Shown: piece after piece, positions 35,960 to 43,534 of the stretch
Numbering within the stretch: the first letter of the stretch is position 1
How the letters are laid out: every line of letters starts with the position of its first letter
Assembly: GCA_023421735.1 (NCBI GenBank)
Contig: JAEZSP010000020.1
Location: forward strand, 1-64,000
Source of the DNA: Bacillota bacterium
GTDB taxonomy: Bacteria > Bacillota_A > Clostridia > Christensenellales > Aristaeellaceae
DNA: 64,000 nucleotides
Reading direction: 5' to 3'
Program-made: the position numbers and the translations under genes
Notes under the pieces: generated by a model
Told to the model about the DNA's origin: nothing
What the model saw: only the letters and a program-made list of their open reading frames with translations
The model's database searches: none

Positions 35960-36340
35960 TTATCCTATATATCGGAACATTGAAAAGCATGTATTCGAAG
36001 GCTCTTTAATTATCCCATCTTCATCGCGAAAAGAAAACTGCTCTAGTCCGCTTATATTAATGAACTCTACTTTAATATCCTTTTGCAGATCTTTTGCCAA
36101 CATATTAGCTATATATCGCGACAATGAGTCATAGGAGCCCTCTCCTTTACCGCCAATGTTTTTCGGGCAGCTTGAACTTATGACAAGAGATTTGTTTTTC
36201 TTATATAGTAAAACCGCGAGTTGATATGCGGTTAAAAAACACTTCTTATCATCGCTACCTGAGTGAAATTGTTCAGCTTCTTTTAAGACTTCAACAAGTT
36301 TTTTGCGTAGAATGGGCCAATCACTATTATTACTATTCAC
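35960..36340 (-). CDS. Hypothetical protein of the repeat-bounded cassette
   Basis: 126 residues from a GTG at 36340 with AAGGAGG 5 bases upstream. A longer frame begins at an ATG at 36403 but has only a weak site and would run through the direct repeat, so the GTG is preferred. The N-terminal half is helical (ILRKKLVEVLKEAEQFHSGS) and the rest mixed, with NIGGKGEGSYDSL as only notable segment. I do not recognise a family. Partner of the PD-(D/E)xK-like gene, 68 bases upstream of it. Confidence 0.5.
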   Translation of the reverse strand: MNSNNSDWPILRKKLVEVLKEAEQFHSGSDDKKCFLTAYQLAVLLYKKNKSLVISSSCPKNIGGKGEGSYDSLSRYIANMLAKDLQKDIKVEFINISGLEQFSFRDEDGIIKEPSNTCFSMFRYIG

Positions 36341-36358
36341 AAGAGCCTCCTTAAAATT

Positions 36359-36384
36359 TAGAGTTATATGGATAATGGACAGTT
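36359..36384. repeat. Direct repeat, right copy of cassette
   Basis: TAGAGTTATATGGATAA followed by TGGACAGTT; same orientation as the copy at 35411-35437. The two copies flank both genes of the cassette exactly, which suggests a duplication made by, or used for, its insertion. Confidence 0.6.
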
Positions 36385-36424
36385 CACAAATTTGGGCAAG
36401 CATAACACGCTCATCTCTTGCTCA

Positions 36425-37087
36425 TTAGTCGCCATCCTTTGTAAGTACAGTTTGTAGCCGTGCTGTGAGTTTGCTTTTCAAGTCGTCTACATTTTCGTAG
36501 AGAATTATGTTGTCGCCCTGTACATCGAAGTGAACTCGCTCAGAATTGAAGAATTCTTTGAGACAAACGAAAACTAACTTTATTGGATGGTTGCAAAGCT
36601 GTAACCCCCGCGCAACTCCAGCCTCGTAGTAAACACCACCACGGTTTCCAGTCAGGTCTGCTATCAAAGCAACCGAATCAGCGATTTCCGTTGTGATTTC
36701 GGCAATAATGGATCCGTTAAACTGTTTCTCGTCAATCCTCATAGCGGAGTAATTCAACGACTGAATGACGGGTTTAAGTGCGTTTTCATAAATCCTATCT
36801 GTTTCAGACGAAAATAACATTGCCACGAAAATTTGATTACGTTTTATTATTGGGGGCAACGAAACCCCATCATACTTACGTTTGTAGAGCTGTCGAAGCA
36901 AAGCAACTAAATTCTCAGCGCGATTGAACGCGGCTCCTTGGCTTTTTATGCCGTCTATCAAAGTCTGTGCTTCCTTGTTATGCTCCTTTGTTTTTTGTAA
37001 AAAAGACTCGACTTCGTAGACCCACTCGCTAACATTAGGTAGCTTAGGTTCATCTATTAACTTTTTCAGCATATCTTTTTCGCTCAT
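36425..37087 (-). CDS. TIR/nucleoside deoxyribosyltransferase-like protein
   Basis: 220 residues from the ATG at 37087 with AGGGGG 6 bases before. The first 80 residues are helical. Residues 85-180 have the pattern IFVAMLFSSETDRIYENALK...RIDEKQFNGSI...SVALIADLTGNRGGVYYEAGVARGL. This is the flavodoxin-like fold shared by nucleoside 2-deoxyribosyltransferases and TIR-like sensors; the acidic YYEAG motif is where the nucleophile lies in that family. Such proteins occur as NAD- or nucleotide-directed effectors in defence islands. The function here is inferred. Confidence 0.6.
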   Translation of the reverse strand: MSEKDMLKKLIDEPKLPNVSEWVYEVESFLQKTKEHNKEAQTLIDGIKSQGAAFNRAENLVALLRQLYKRKYDGVSLPPIIKRNQIFVAMLFSSETDRIYENALKPVIQSLNYSAMRIDEKQFNGSIIAEITTEIADSVALIADLTGNRGGVYYEAGVARGLQLCNHPIKLVFVCLKEFFNSERVHFDVQGDNIILYENVDDLKSKLTARLQTVLTKDGD

Positions 37088-37153
37088 ACGCTTCCCCCTC
37101 AAACTCCGCAATAGCTAGACATGTTGTAACATTAACTTATTTTTGACACGGTG

Positions 37154-37762
37154 TTATATTAAGTAATATTTCGCTCCACGTTTCTGCCCTTCCACTCTTA
37201 TTCTTATTTCTAAAAGCGGAGTAACAGAAAGCTGAGCTAACTTAACCGAAATTTGAAGGAAGTCAGCTATGTCAGACATACTAAGCCCTGGCTGCTTTGT
37301 TAGTAAGCTTATTACATCATCTTGCAAGCTTAAGATATACTCATTAATGGGTTTTCTATCTTTTTTGGGGTATCTTTGCTCGATTAGTGCAATCAATTGG
37401 TCAGAAAAATCCGAAAAACTTTTATATTGAAGTCGGTCAATACCTTTTATGTCACTAGGTACTTCATCTTGCAGGGTTTTTTCCGGGTTAAAGCAGATAT
37501 ACCAATCCGATGTCGTTGCCATTGCAAATCCCAGTTCTAATGTCACGTTAGGATTCCACCCAGAAATATCAAATACAGAAAAATCAGATGATTTTATATA
37601 ACTAATTATTTTCTGCATAATATGCATATTTGTAATCTTCTCATCTGCAAATATAAATCGCACATCATATTTTTCTTCTATATCAGTAAAAATCTTTCTG
37701 TAATCTCTTTTGTCGTAAATACCATATGCATAAGCCACAAAGACCTGTTTATTCAAATTCAT
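37154..37762 (-). CDS. TIR-like protein with winged-helix C-terminus
   Basis: 202 residues from the ATG at 37762 with AAAGGA upstream. Residues 1-125 show a TIR/deoxyribosyltransferase-type fold: VFVAYAYGIYDKRDYRKIF, FIFADEKITNMHIMQKI, DFSVFDISGWNPNVTLELGFA (the Glu in LELG is the candidate catalytic residue) and WYICFNPEK. Residues 145-202 look like a winged helix (LLTKQPGLSMSDIADFLQIS...GAKYYLI). A sensor-regulator or an effector bound to nucleic acid are both possible. It lies 66 bases upstream of the second TIR-like gene; the two probably act together. Confidence 0.6.
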   Translation of the reverse strand: MNLNKQVFVAYAYGIYDKRDYRKIFTDIEEKYDVRFIFADEKITNMHIMQKIISYIKSSDFSVFDISGWNPNVTLELGFAMATTSDWYICFNPEKTLQDEVPSDIKGIDRLQYKSFSDFSDQLIALIEQRYPKKDRKPINEYILSLQDDVISLLTKQPGLSMSDIADFLQISVKLAQLSVTPLLEIRIRVEGQKRGAKYYLI

Positions 37763-37960
37763 TTTTGTTATCCTTTCCAATTGTCGTTATTAACCAATAT
37801 TTATATATCTGTGATGTTTTACAACCAATAATATTATTTGCATCTCTTCTTATCACGAGAAATTGTGTAAGGTTTCTATGTTATGATTTACATTAATCCT
37901 ACCATCAAGTGAACTTCGCATTTTTGCTATAATCGCTTATTCGGCGGAATAAACGCTTCA

Positions 37961-39448
37961 TTAACATTTTCCCTGAGAATTAGCGAGATTACCTTTCCAT
38001 TCAGAAACCATTTCTTTATTTAGTTTTGCGATATTACAGAAATACTCATTGACTGCTAACGGATCACCTAAAGGATTTTCATTTGCGTTTCTAACCATAC
38101 ACATAGTACAAAAATCATTTTCAGGACATTGAATACATTTTGGGAAATCTCGTTTGCGTAAGCTTCTTAGATATTTTACTTTAATTGAATTGTTCCAAAT
38201 ATCTTTTAGAGATGTTTCATTTATATTCCCAACAACATAATCCTGCCAACCAGCACATGGATATACATTTCCGTTGTCTGCTATACAAATTGATGAATAA
38301 CAAACGCTACAAACATTATCGTCTGGATTAATATTTTTTTTCTTCTCAGCTTCCTTTTCTATTAGCTCCAAATATTCGGGTTGGTTAGCAATTCTTTGGT
38401 TAGAAAACTCCTTGACATCATTTATAGACAGACGGCTACTCAGATTTTGTGTTGTATGATTATATCTCGCTATGATAACGTAATCACTCCCAACATTAAT
38501 ATTGTGAGCTTTACCCCAAACTACAACATCATTATAACTATTTAGGTTTTGCTTCATTATTGGACAACTAATTTGCAAAGGTATATCGTTTTCCTTTAAT
38601 TTTAATATTGCATTTTTAGTTTTTTCAAAACTTCCTTTAATTTGGGTTATTGCATCATGAATATTGGAATCCATTGAGTATAATGATACCTGAACACTCA
38701 AGAGACGATTTCTTTTCATTTCTTCAATTATTTCATTATTTATTAAAGTTAAATTACTAAGAACATTTACAGAAAAATTATACTCATTACATTTTATTAG
38801 AAAATCGCAAAAATTGTCGTGGATCATTGGTTCTCCACCACTTAACGTCACGTGCAATAAATTCATTTTGTTACATTGCTCTAAAATATTATAAAATAAA
38901 TCCGGTTCGATATGATTTACTTTGTTTTCATGTGGGATATAACAATGTACACATCTCTCATTACACCTGCTGGTAATTTCTATGTGCAAATTTGTTAGTT
39001 GAGGTTCATTATTAAAGTATTCCTCAAAAAAATCTTGTGTAGATTTTTCACCTTTAGTCGGAGAACAATCTTTTTTTTCGTTTTTTGGTTCCACTAATTT
39101 GTATGAAAATCTTGTGTCTTTTTCATTGCATTCCTGAATTGTTTCGCCAGATACAATAAATCCATCTGACTCCAGTAAGCAATAAAACTCTTCTGCATCC
39201 ATCTTAATTGTTTCAATGTCCACATTTGTAAATTGCATGATTATTTTCTTTGCAATATCATCAAGTGACTGTGGTTTTCCACCTAAAACAGATAAAAATA
39301 CCGCTCCGCTCTGCGAAACAATTTTATCTCCAATGTCATCATTTTCGCCTTGATTCGCTTGTTTATATCCAAAATTTCTATTGTCTGTTATATAACCAAA
39401 AGACTCATAGTTTCTGAACATAATACTAGCTTTTTTTTTGAAATACAT
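37961..39448 (-). CDS. SPASM radical SAM peptide maturase
   Basis: 495 residues from the ATG at 39448 with GGAG 8 bases upstream; the frame extends further only because it overlaps the precursor gene. An N-terminal PqqD-like recognition domain (about residues 48-105, with LGGKPQSLDDIAKKIIM) would bind the leader peptide. The radical SAM core has CNERCVHC (Cys162, Cys166, Cys169). The C-terminal SPASM domain has auxiliary-cluster cysteines: CSVCYSSIC, VYPCAG, CIQCPENDFCTMC and YFCNI. Such enzymes cross-link Cys or other side chains in ribosomal peptides. The substrate is the 38-residue peptide encoded directly upstream. No transporter or protease gene is adjacent. Confidence 0.88.
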   Translation of the reverse strand: MYFKKKASIMFRNYESFGYITDNRNFGYKQANQGENDDIGDKIVSQSGAVFLSVLGGKPQSLDDIAKKIIMQFTNVDIETIKMDAEEFYCLLESDGFIVSGETIQECNEKDTRFSYKLVEPKNEKKDCSPTKGEKSTQDFFEEYFNNEPQLTNLHIEITSRCNERCVHCYIPHENKVNHIEPDLFYNILEQCNKMNLLHVTLSGGEPMIHDNFCDFLIKCNEYNFSVNVLSNLTLINNEIIEEMKRNRLLSVQVSLYSMDSNIHDAITQIKGSFEKTKNAILKLKENDIPLQISCPIMKQNLNSYNDVVVWGKAHNINVGSDYVIIARYNHTTQNLSSRLSINDVKEFSNQRIANQPEYLELIEKEAEKKKNINPDDNVCSVCYSSICIADNGNVYPCAGWQDYVVGNINETSLKDIWNNSIKVKYLRSLRKRDFPKCIQCPENDFCTMCMVRNANENPLGDPLAVNEYFCNIAKLNKEMVSEWKGNLANSQGKC

Positions 39449-39471
39449 TTTAATAACTCCATAGCAACAGA

Positions 39472-39499
39472 CGACGATGCTATATGCATAACATCGTCG
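39472..39499 (-). repeat. Hairpin between RiPP precursor and maturase genes
   Basis: CGACGATG (minus 39499-39492) and CATCGTCG (39479-39472) form a perfect 8-bp stem with a 12-base loop and no T-run. It lies in the 70-base gap and could stabilise the short precursor mRNA or reduce read-through. Confidence 0.6.
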
Positions 39500-39518
39500 C
39501 CATTGATCTAATTGTCCA

Positions 39519-39635
39519 TTAGCGCCCACTTGGTCCTGGTGGATTACAAGGTCTTCCACACGGTTTGCTGTTCGGTTTGCATTCTGCCATCTGTACAGTA
39601 CTTTTTGCCAAGATTACAGGCTTTTTGTATTCCAT
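39519..39635 (-). CDS. Cys/Pro-rich RiPP precursor peptide
   Basis: 38 residues, ATG at 39635 with GGGAGGTGA 5 bases upstream. The first half is a leader-like segment (MEYKKPVILAKSTVQMAE). The second half has three Cys (19, 26, 30), six Pro and three Gly in 20 residues, ending PSGR. Small peptides with KPVxLA-type starts and a Cys-rich end occur beside SPASM maturases in Clostridia as I remember it. It would be bound by the maturase's N-terminal domain and cross-linked at the Cys. The gene has a promoter-like sequence upstream and a hairpin downstream. Confidence 0.78.
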   Translation of the reverse strand: MEYKKPVILAKSTVQMAECKPNSKPCGRPCNPPGPSGR

Positions 39636-39752
39636 TTTCTCACCTCCCTTCTGTTTCGTTTTATTATAAATAACCCTGATGCTTTACGAGTTTCGCATTA
39701 TAGACAAACTGCCACGCTCTATATATGCTTACAATTCGACATTATATTAGTA

Positions 39753-39780
39753 ATTATACCACACATAATAGTGTAAACAA
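39753..39780 (-). promoter_or_regulatory. Candidate promoter of the RiPP locus
   Basis: On the minus strand TTGTTT (39780-39775), 16 bases, then extended -10 TGGTATAAT (core 39758-39753). It lies about 115 bases before the precursor start. Confidence 0.4.
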
Positions 39781-39831
39781 ATTATTATTTGGGAGAGATT
39801 GGGCTTGTTTATTAAGCTGCCATACAAGCGT

Positions 39832-41244
39832 TCATCTTAGTTTTGGTATCTTTTCCTCTTTTACCTGAGCACCTTCAAGTGCTCGTTCGGCATTCTTCGT
39901 TTTCACCAGCCGTTCTTTCATTCGCACGGAGCGTTCCTCGATCTGTCCGCATAACCAAAGCTCCCGCCGAAGGGATTTTAGCCGCTTAGTAATCTCCGCG
40001 ACGCGCCCGGCGATCTGGTATGTGCATTGATCTGTCGTGTTGGCTCGTTGCTTTTTATTGTTAAGAGTTCGGCGCTCGTCACATAACTGATCGATTTTTT
40101 GCAAAATGCTCTCGCGGTTATCAGAAAGCTGCTCGTACGTATCTATCTTGTAACGGTATAAAAGCTTAGCCTGCTCGGAGATAGCGCCCATCAACCGCAA
40201 GTCCTCGCGTAATAAAAAAGGCGCATTGCCTGTCGGCTGGCGCTGCGCTTCTCGGAGCTTGTATAAGTAGTAGAAGTATAGAGCGCGAAGCCCTTTCCAT
40301 GTGACTCTGGAGAGTCTGAAATCTCCGCGCACCTTCACACGTTTAACAATAGGTGGCGCTAGTTTTGGCGGTCTTTCTGGCATCCTCTGCCGGAGGATTC
40401 GCTGCTTTATAGCTTCCTCGGTATAGTTGTCCCCAAGCGTATGCAACCGCACAAACCGCTGCTTGCCCTGGGGACGCACTTTCATGTATTTGCCGCTCGT
40501 AACTACCTCATAACCCTTGTCTTTCATACTTCGAATAAACGCCTGAAAGCTCATGGATACCATAACGGCCTGATCCACATCCTCGCAAATTGCGCTGCGC
40601 CATGTACGCTGTCCATCGTCTTCGGCTTTCCATTCGACGTAGTGTTTGCCACGGCTTTTCGGGTCGGATATGACCGATAATGCGTTTTCCCTGCATAGCT
40701 CGTCAGAGGTGCGACGCATGAGTGCGTAACTTGCTTTATTGTCGTAATATCTCAAACCATCCTTGAAAGATATCGAGTTGATAACAAAATGATTATGTAC
40801 GCAATTGGTGTTCAGGTGCGTGGCCACGATGACCTCAAAACGATCACCCCACAACTTTTCTGCGAGTGCCACACCGATACGATGTGCCTCTTCTGGTGTA
40901 ACCTCACCCGATGCAAAGCTCTGATACCCGTGATAGGCGACGATGCCGCCTTCCTTATCCCATTGTTTTTTTGTAAGTATCATCTGCTGCCTTGCGATCT
41001 CTACGTTACAGTTGATGCCTGAAACAAAATGTCGCTGCTCTGTCTTAAAATCTGCCGCCGCATATTCCAGTACATCGACTAGACCACGTTCGCTTGCATC
41101 CTGCATGGCGTATTCCATGACGTCTTGCAATTCCTCACACTCAGCAGCGCTCCATTCGGGGTTCTCCGTTTTATCAGGGTTCTCCGCATACCGGATTACC
41201 TTGCCAATCCAACCGCGCACGTCCCATATCTTTGTGGTTGCCAT
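39832..41244 (-). CDS. MobP-type relaxase
   Basis: 470 residues. The N-terminal 200 residues are a relaxase domain. The metal-binding histidines are visible in ATHLNTNCVHNHFVINS (His143, His150, His152). The likely catalytic Tyr lies earlier; candidates include Tyr19 and Tyr61. Positive helical segments (about 330-470) form the C-terminus. Relaxases nick oriT and lead the strand to the coupling protein. The gene starts one base after the MobC stop, and the candidate oriT lies upstream of both. Confidence 0.9.
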   Translation of the reverse strand: MATTKIWDVRGWIGKVIRYAENPDKTENPEWSAAECEELQDVMEYAMQDASERGLVDVLEYAAADFKTEQRHFVSGINCNVEIARQQMILTKKQWDKEGGIVAYHGYQSFASGEVTPEEAHRIGVALAEKLWGDRFEVIVATHLNTNCVHNHFVINSISFKDGLRYYDNKASYALMRRTSDELCRENALSVISDPKSRGKHYVEWKAEDDGQRTWRSAICEDVDQAVMVSMSFQAFIRSMKDKGYEVVTSGKYMKVRPQGKQRFVRLHTLGDNYTEEAIKQRILRQRMPERPPKLAPPIVKRVKVRGDFRLSRVTWKGLRALYFYYLYKLREAQRQPTGNAPFLLREDLRLMGAISEQAKLLYRYKIDTYEQLSDNRESILQKIDQLCDERRTLNNKKQRANTTDQCTYQIAGRVAEITKRLKSLRRELWLCGQIEERSVRMKERLVKTKNAERALEGAQVKEEKIPKLR

Positions 41245-41245
41245 G

Positions 41246-41572
41246 TCATATCCTTTCCGGCAGTACGACCGCCGCCTGTATCCGCAGAATTGCCTCGTGC
41301 AGTTCTAGCACATACCTTTCATATTGTTCGGCATCGATAAAACCAACAGCATTTGCTCTTGCTGCTATCTGATTGATGCGGTTGCCGATAGCGCGAAGCT
41401 CCTTCATCATGGCGTAAAAGTCAGCAGGCGGCGGCTGTCTCGGTACACGACCTTTGATGAGCGCGCGCAGATACGCCTCCTGCGATAAACCAGACTTTTT
41501 AACGCTGCAACGGAACGCTTCAAGTTCGTCATCAGAAAGATGCGCCCATATGCGATGCGCGCGCTTTCTCAT
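41246..41572 (-). CDS. mobC: MobC-like relaxosome protein
   Basis: 108 residues. The N-terminus has a ribbon-helix-helix-type segment (WAHLSDDELEAFRCSVKKSG), the middle contains the MobC signature MMKELRAIGNRINQIAARAN, and the C-terminus is helical. MobC proteins bind oriT and help the relaxase to open it. The position directly before the relaxase and after the oriT candidate is typical. A ribosome site AAAAGGAGG precedes the start. Confidence 0.85.
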   Translation of the reverse strand: MRKRAHRIWAHLSDDELEAFRCSVKKSGLSQEAYLRALIKGRVPRQPPPADFYAMMKELRAIGNRINQIAARANAVGFIDAEQYERYVLELHEAILRIQAAVVLPERI

Positions 41573-41600
41573 AAATTCACCTCCTTTTTAACTGGGGTTT

Positions 41601-41641
41601 AAGGGTCTCCCTTACAAGCGAATTTGTGGTCACACAAATTC
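41601..41641. other. Candidate oriT (two inverted repeats before mobC)
   Basis: The 123-base gap upstream of mobC has AAGGG-TCT-CCCTT (41601-41613) and GAATTTGTG-GTCA-CACAAATTC (41620-41641), a perfect 9-bp stem with 4-base loop, followed by AGTGCTTGG. Such paired inverted repeats next to mobC/relaxase genes are usual for oriT. The nick site cannot be fixed by eye. Confidence 0.6.
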
Positions 41642-41695
41642 AGTGCTTGGTAGTAGACTGCAGAGCTGCCCACCGATATACCTGCGGGAAACAAA

Positions 41696-42469
41696 TCACC
41701 TCTCAGCGCCACGTATGCTTCGACTCTCCGGGGTTCTAACAGGGCCTTTATCGAAGTTGTCTACCTGTTTAAATCCGATGCTATCCACATAATGCGCGGT
41801 GCTTTTACCTCGTTCTTTGACGACAACCACGTCGCTTACAGACAATGAATGCCCTTTAAAATCCTCCGGATGCTCCATGTTGAATTTATAGAATAGGATT
41901 TCCAGCGTTTCATTGGGCTTCATATGGCCGGAATAAATCAGGTCGTAATTGCGGATATCACATTTGATACCATTTTTCTGGAGGTAATCATAAGATTCAA
42001 ACCGAATACCGTGAAGATCATCTGAGCGTTTGAGCTGATAGATTGAATATTGGCGCTGCGGTAATTCCTGCTGCTCCGCTTCCTCAGATGGTGGTTCAGC
42101 TGCTGGCGCTTCCACCTTCTGCACCTCAATCTGACCGTTAATCGAGTAAAACATCTCAGGCGATTCAAAGAGCTTTGCATACTTTTCAGCCAGTTCACTG
42201 GTCAGTTCACTGAAGTTATCCTCACTCAATCCCACGATGAGAAAGGTGCCGGCAATAATATCGAACATCTCACCGCTTTTGCTGTAGATGGCACGGTTGA
42301 GCGGAAGCCCTTCGATTTTTCCTTCTTCATTGCATACCAGTCCAACTTTATCTTCATATGGATATATCGCCTCGATGTACCCGCCCACCGCGCGCTGCAG
42401 GGAATGCAGACCGGAGTCGATATCTTTCATATACGGTTTCTTCATGGGTTCAACAACTAATATGTTCAT
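41696..42469 (-). CDS. DUF3846 and YodL-like domain protein
   Basis: 257 residues. Residues about 1-85 (MNILVVEPMKKPYMKDIDSG, LQRAVGGYIEAIYP, LPLNRAIY) are the DUF3846 domain. After a Glu-rich linker, residues about 135-235 (YSIYQLKRSDDLHGIRFES to VVVVKERGKSTAHYVDSIGF) look like the YodL-like domain found in the same kind of element. Both are widespread in Clostridia ICEs, without known activity. Its 5' neighbour is the TOPRIM gene, 24 bases upstream. Confidence 0.75.
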   Translation of the reverse strand: MNILVVEPMKKPYMKDIDSGLHSLQRAVGGYIEAIYPYEDKVGLVCNEEGKIEGLPLNRAIYSKSGEMFDIIAGTFLIVGLSEDNFSELTSELAEKYAKLFESPEMFYSINGQIEVQKVEAPAAEPPSEEAEQQELPQRQYSIYQLKRSDDLHGIRFESYDYLQKNGIKCDIRNYDLIYSGHMKPNETLEILFYKFNMEHPEDFKGHSLSVSDVVVVKERGKSTAHYVDSIGFKQVDNFDKGPVRTPESRSIRGAER

Positions 42470-42493
42470 TAAAAAACCTCCTCGTTTCTTTTG

Positions 42494-43468
42494 TTATCTT
42501 TCTGGTTCGCCGCGCATGCGGATGGCTGGCGATATCCCTTTCTCAATCTGAAGCTGGTGGTTGTAATCCTTGCCTTTATCCGGCAAAAGCAATTCCGTGG
42601 TATAGCGTTCCGGCAGCAGAGCGCAGATCATCTGCGCAGCTAATCTGCCTGCCTCGTCATTATCGAGGCTTAGGACAATATGACGTACATAGGGATATTC
42701 ATGTAGATGTTGCGCCAGCGCAGCAGGCAAAGGTGTTTCGGCGATTGTCTTTTTGGGCTGGTAAACACCCGACAGCGAGAGGTAATTAAAGTCCTGCCAG
42801 GCGTCCTTTCGCAGTGTGGCAAACGAAAGTAGATCGATGGCGCTTTCAAACAGATATAATGTATCCGCATATTGGTGGAACGGTAGAGCAAAAGCGTAAC
42901 GCTTATCACTTCCTTCCGCCTCCCGCAGAAACACCGATGTTGGACTGGAACTGCGCAGCATTGCGTATTTCGCTTGCCCACTGCCGTCAAATCCCACAAA
43001 GACGCAGTTGTGGTTTTCGTCCTCATACAACCGTTGTGTTTTGATGCAGTACGTCAATATATCTGGGTCAATGCCACGCCCAGTCAGGTATCCCAGCACA
43101 CGTTGGTTATTGGCATAGGGCCTTGGCAGAGCAAATGGCAGCTTTTGCGGTGGTTTCACTGTAAACTCAGGCGGCAATGGGGTATGTCGCGCATAGCCAC
43201 AAACATGCTGAACAGCTTCAACAAACTCCATGCCGCGCACCTTGATGAGATAATCCAGCGCGCTCCTGCCGCCGATACCCCGCGACCACCAGCACCATTT
43301 GCCGTTGGATATTTTCAGGCTGTCATGTGTACGAGTGGTGTAAATGTCCGAATTAATCCTCACCAGTTCATCCGGCTCATACGTGTGTAGATATGAAAGC
43401 AAGTCCATTTGCTTCGCCTGTTCAATCTGCTCCCTGGTGACATAACTCTGTCTCGTGTTCTTTGCCAT
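42494..43468 (-). CDS. TOPRIM/DUF3991 primase-like protein
   Basis: 324 residues from the ATG at 43468 with AAGGAG 6 bases upstream. The N-terminal part resembles the CHC2/DUF3991 region (SLKISNGKWCWWSRGIGGRSALDYL), with only one clear Cys, so the zinc site is doubtful. The C-terminal half is a TOPRIM domain: TLYLFESAIDLLS (Glu) and HIVLSLDNDEAGRLAA (Asp-x-Asp). Proteins of this type act in plasmid or ICE replication, perhaps priming the complementary strand. It lies between the LtrC-like gene and the DUF3846 gene. Confidence 0.8.
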   Translation of the reverse strand: MAKNTRQSYVTREQIEQAKQMDLLSYLHTYEPDELVRINSDIYTTRTHDSLKISNGKWCWWSRGIGGRSALDYLIKVRGMEFVEAVQHVCGYARHTPLPPEFTVKPPQKLPFALPRPYANNQRVLGYLTGRGIDPDILTYCIKTQRLYEDENHNCVFVGFDGSGQAKYAMLRSSSPTSVFLREAEGSDKRYAFALPFHQYADTLYLFESAIDLLSFATLRKDAWQDFNYLSLSGVYQPKKTIAETPLPAALAQHLHEYPYVRHIVLSLDNDEAGRLAAQMICALLPERYTTELLLPDKGKDYNHQLQIEKGISPAIRMRGEPER

Positions 43469-43534
43469 AATCAACTCCTTGTATGGAAAGAGCACCGGAT
43501 TGCTCCGATGCCCTTAACGATATAATCAATGCTC

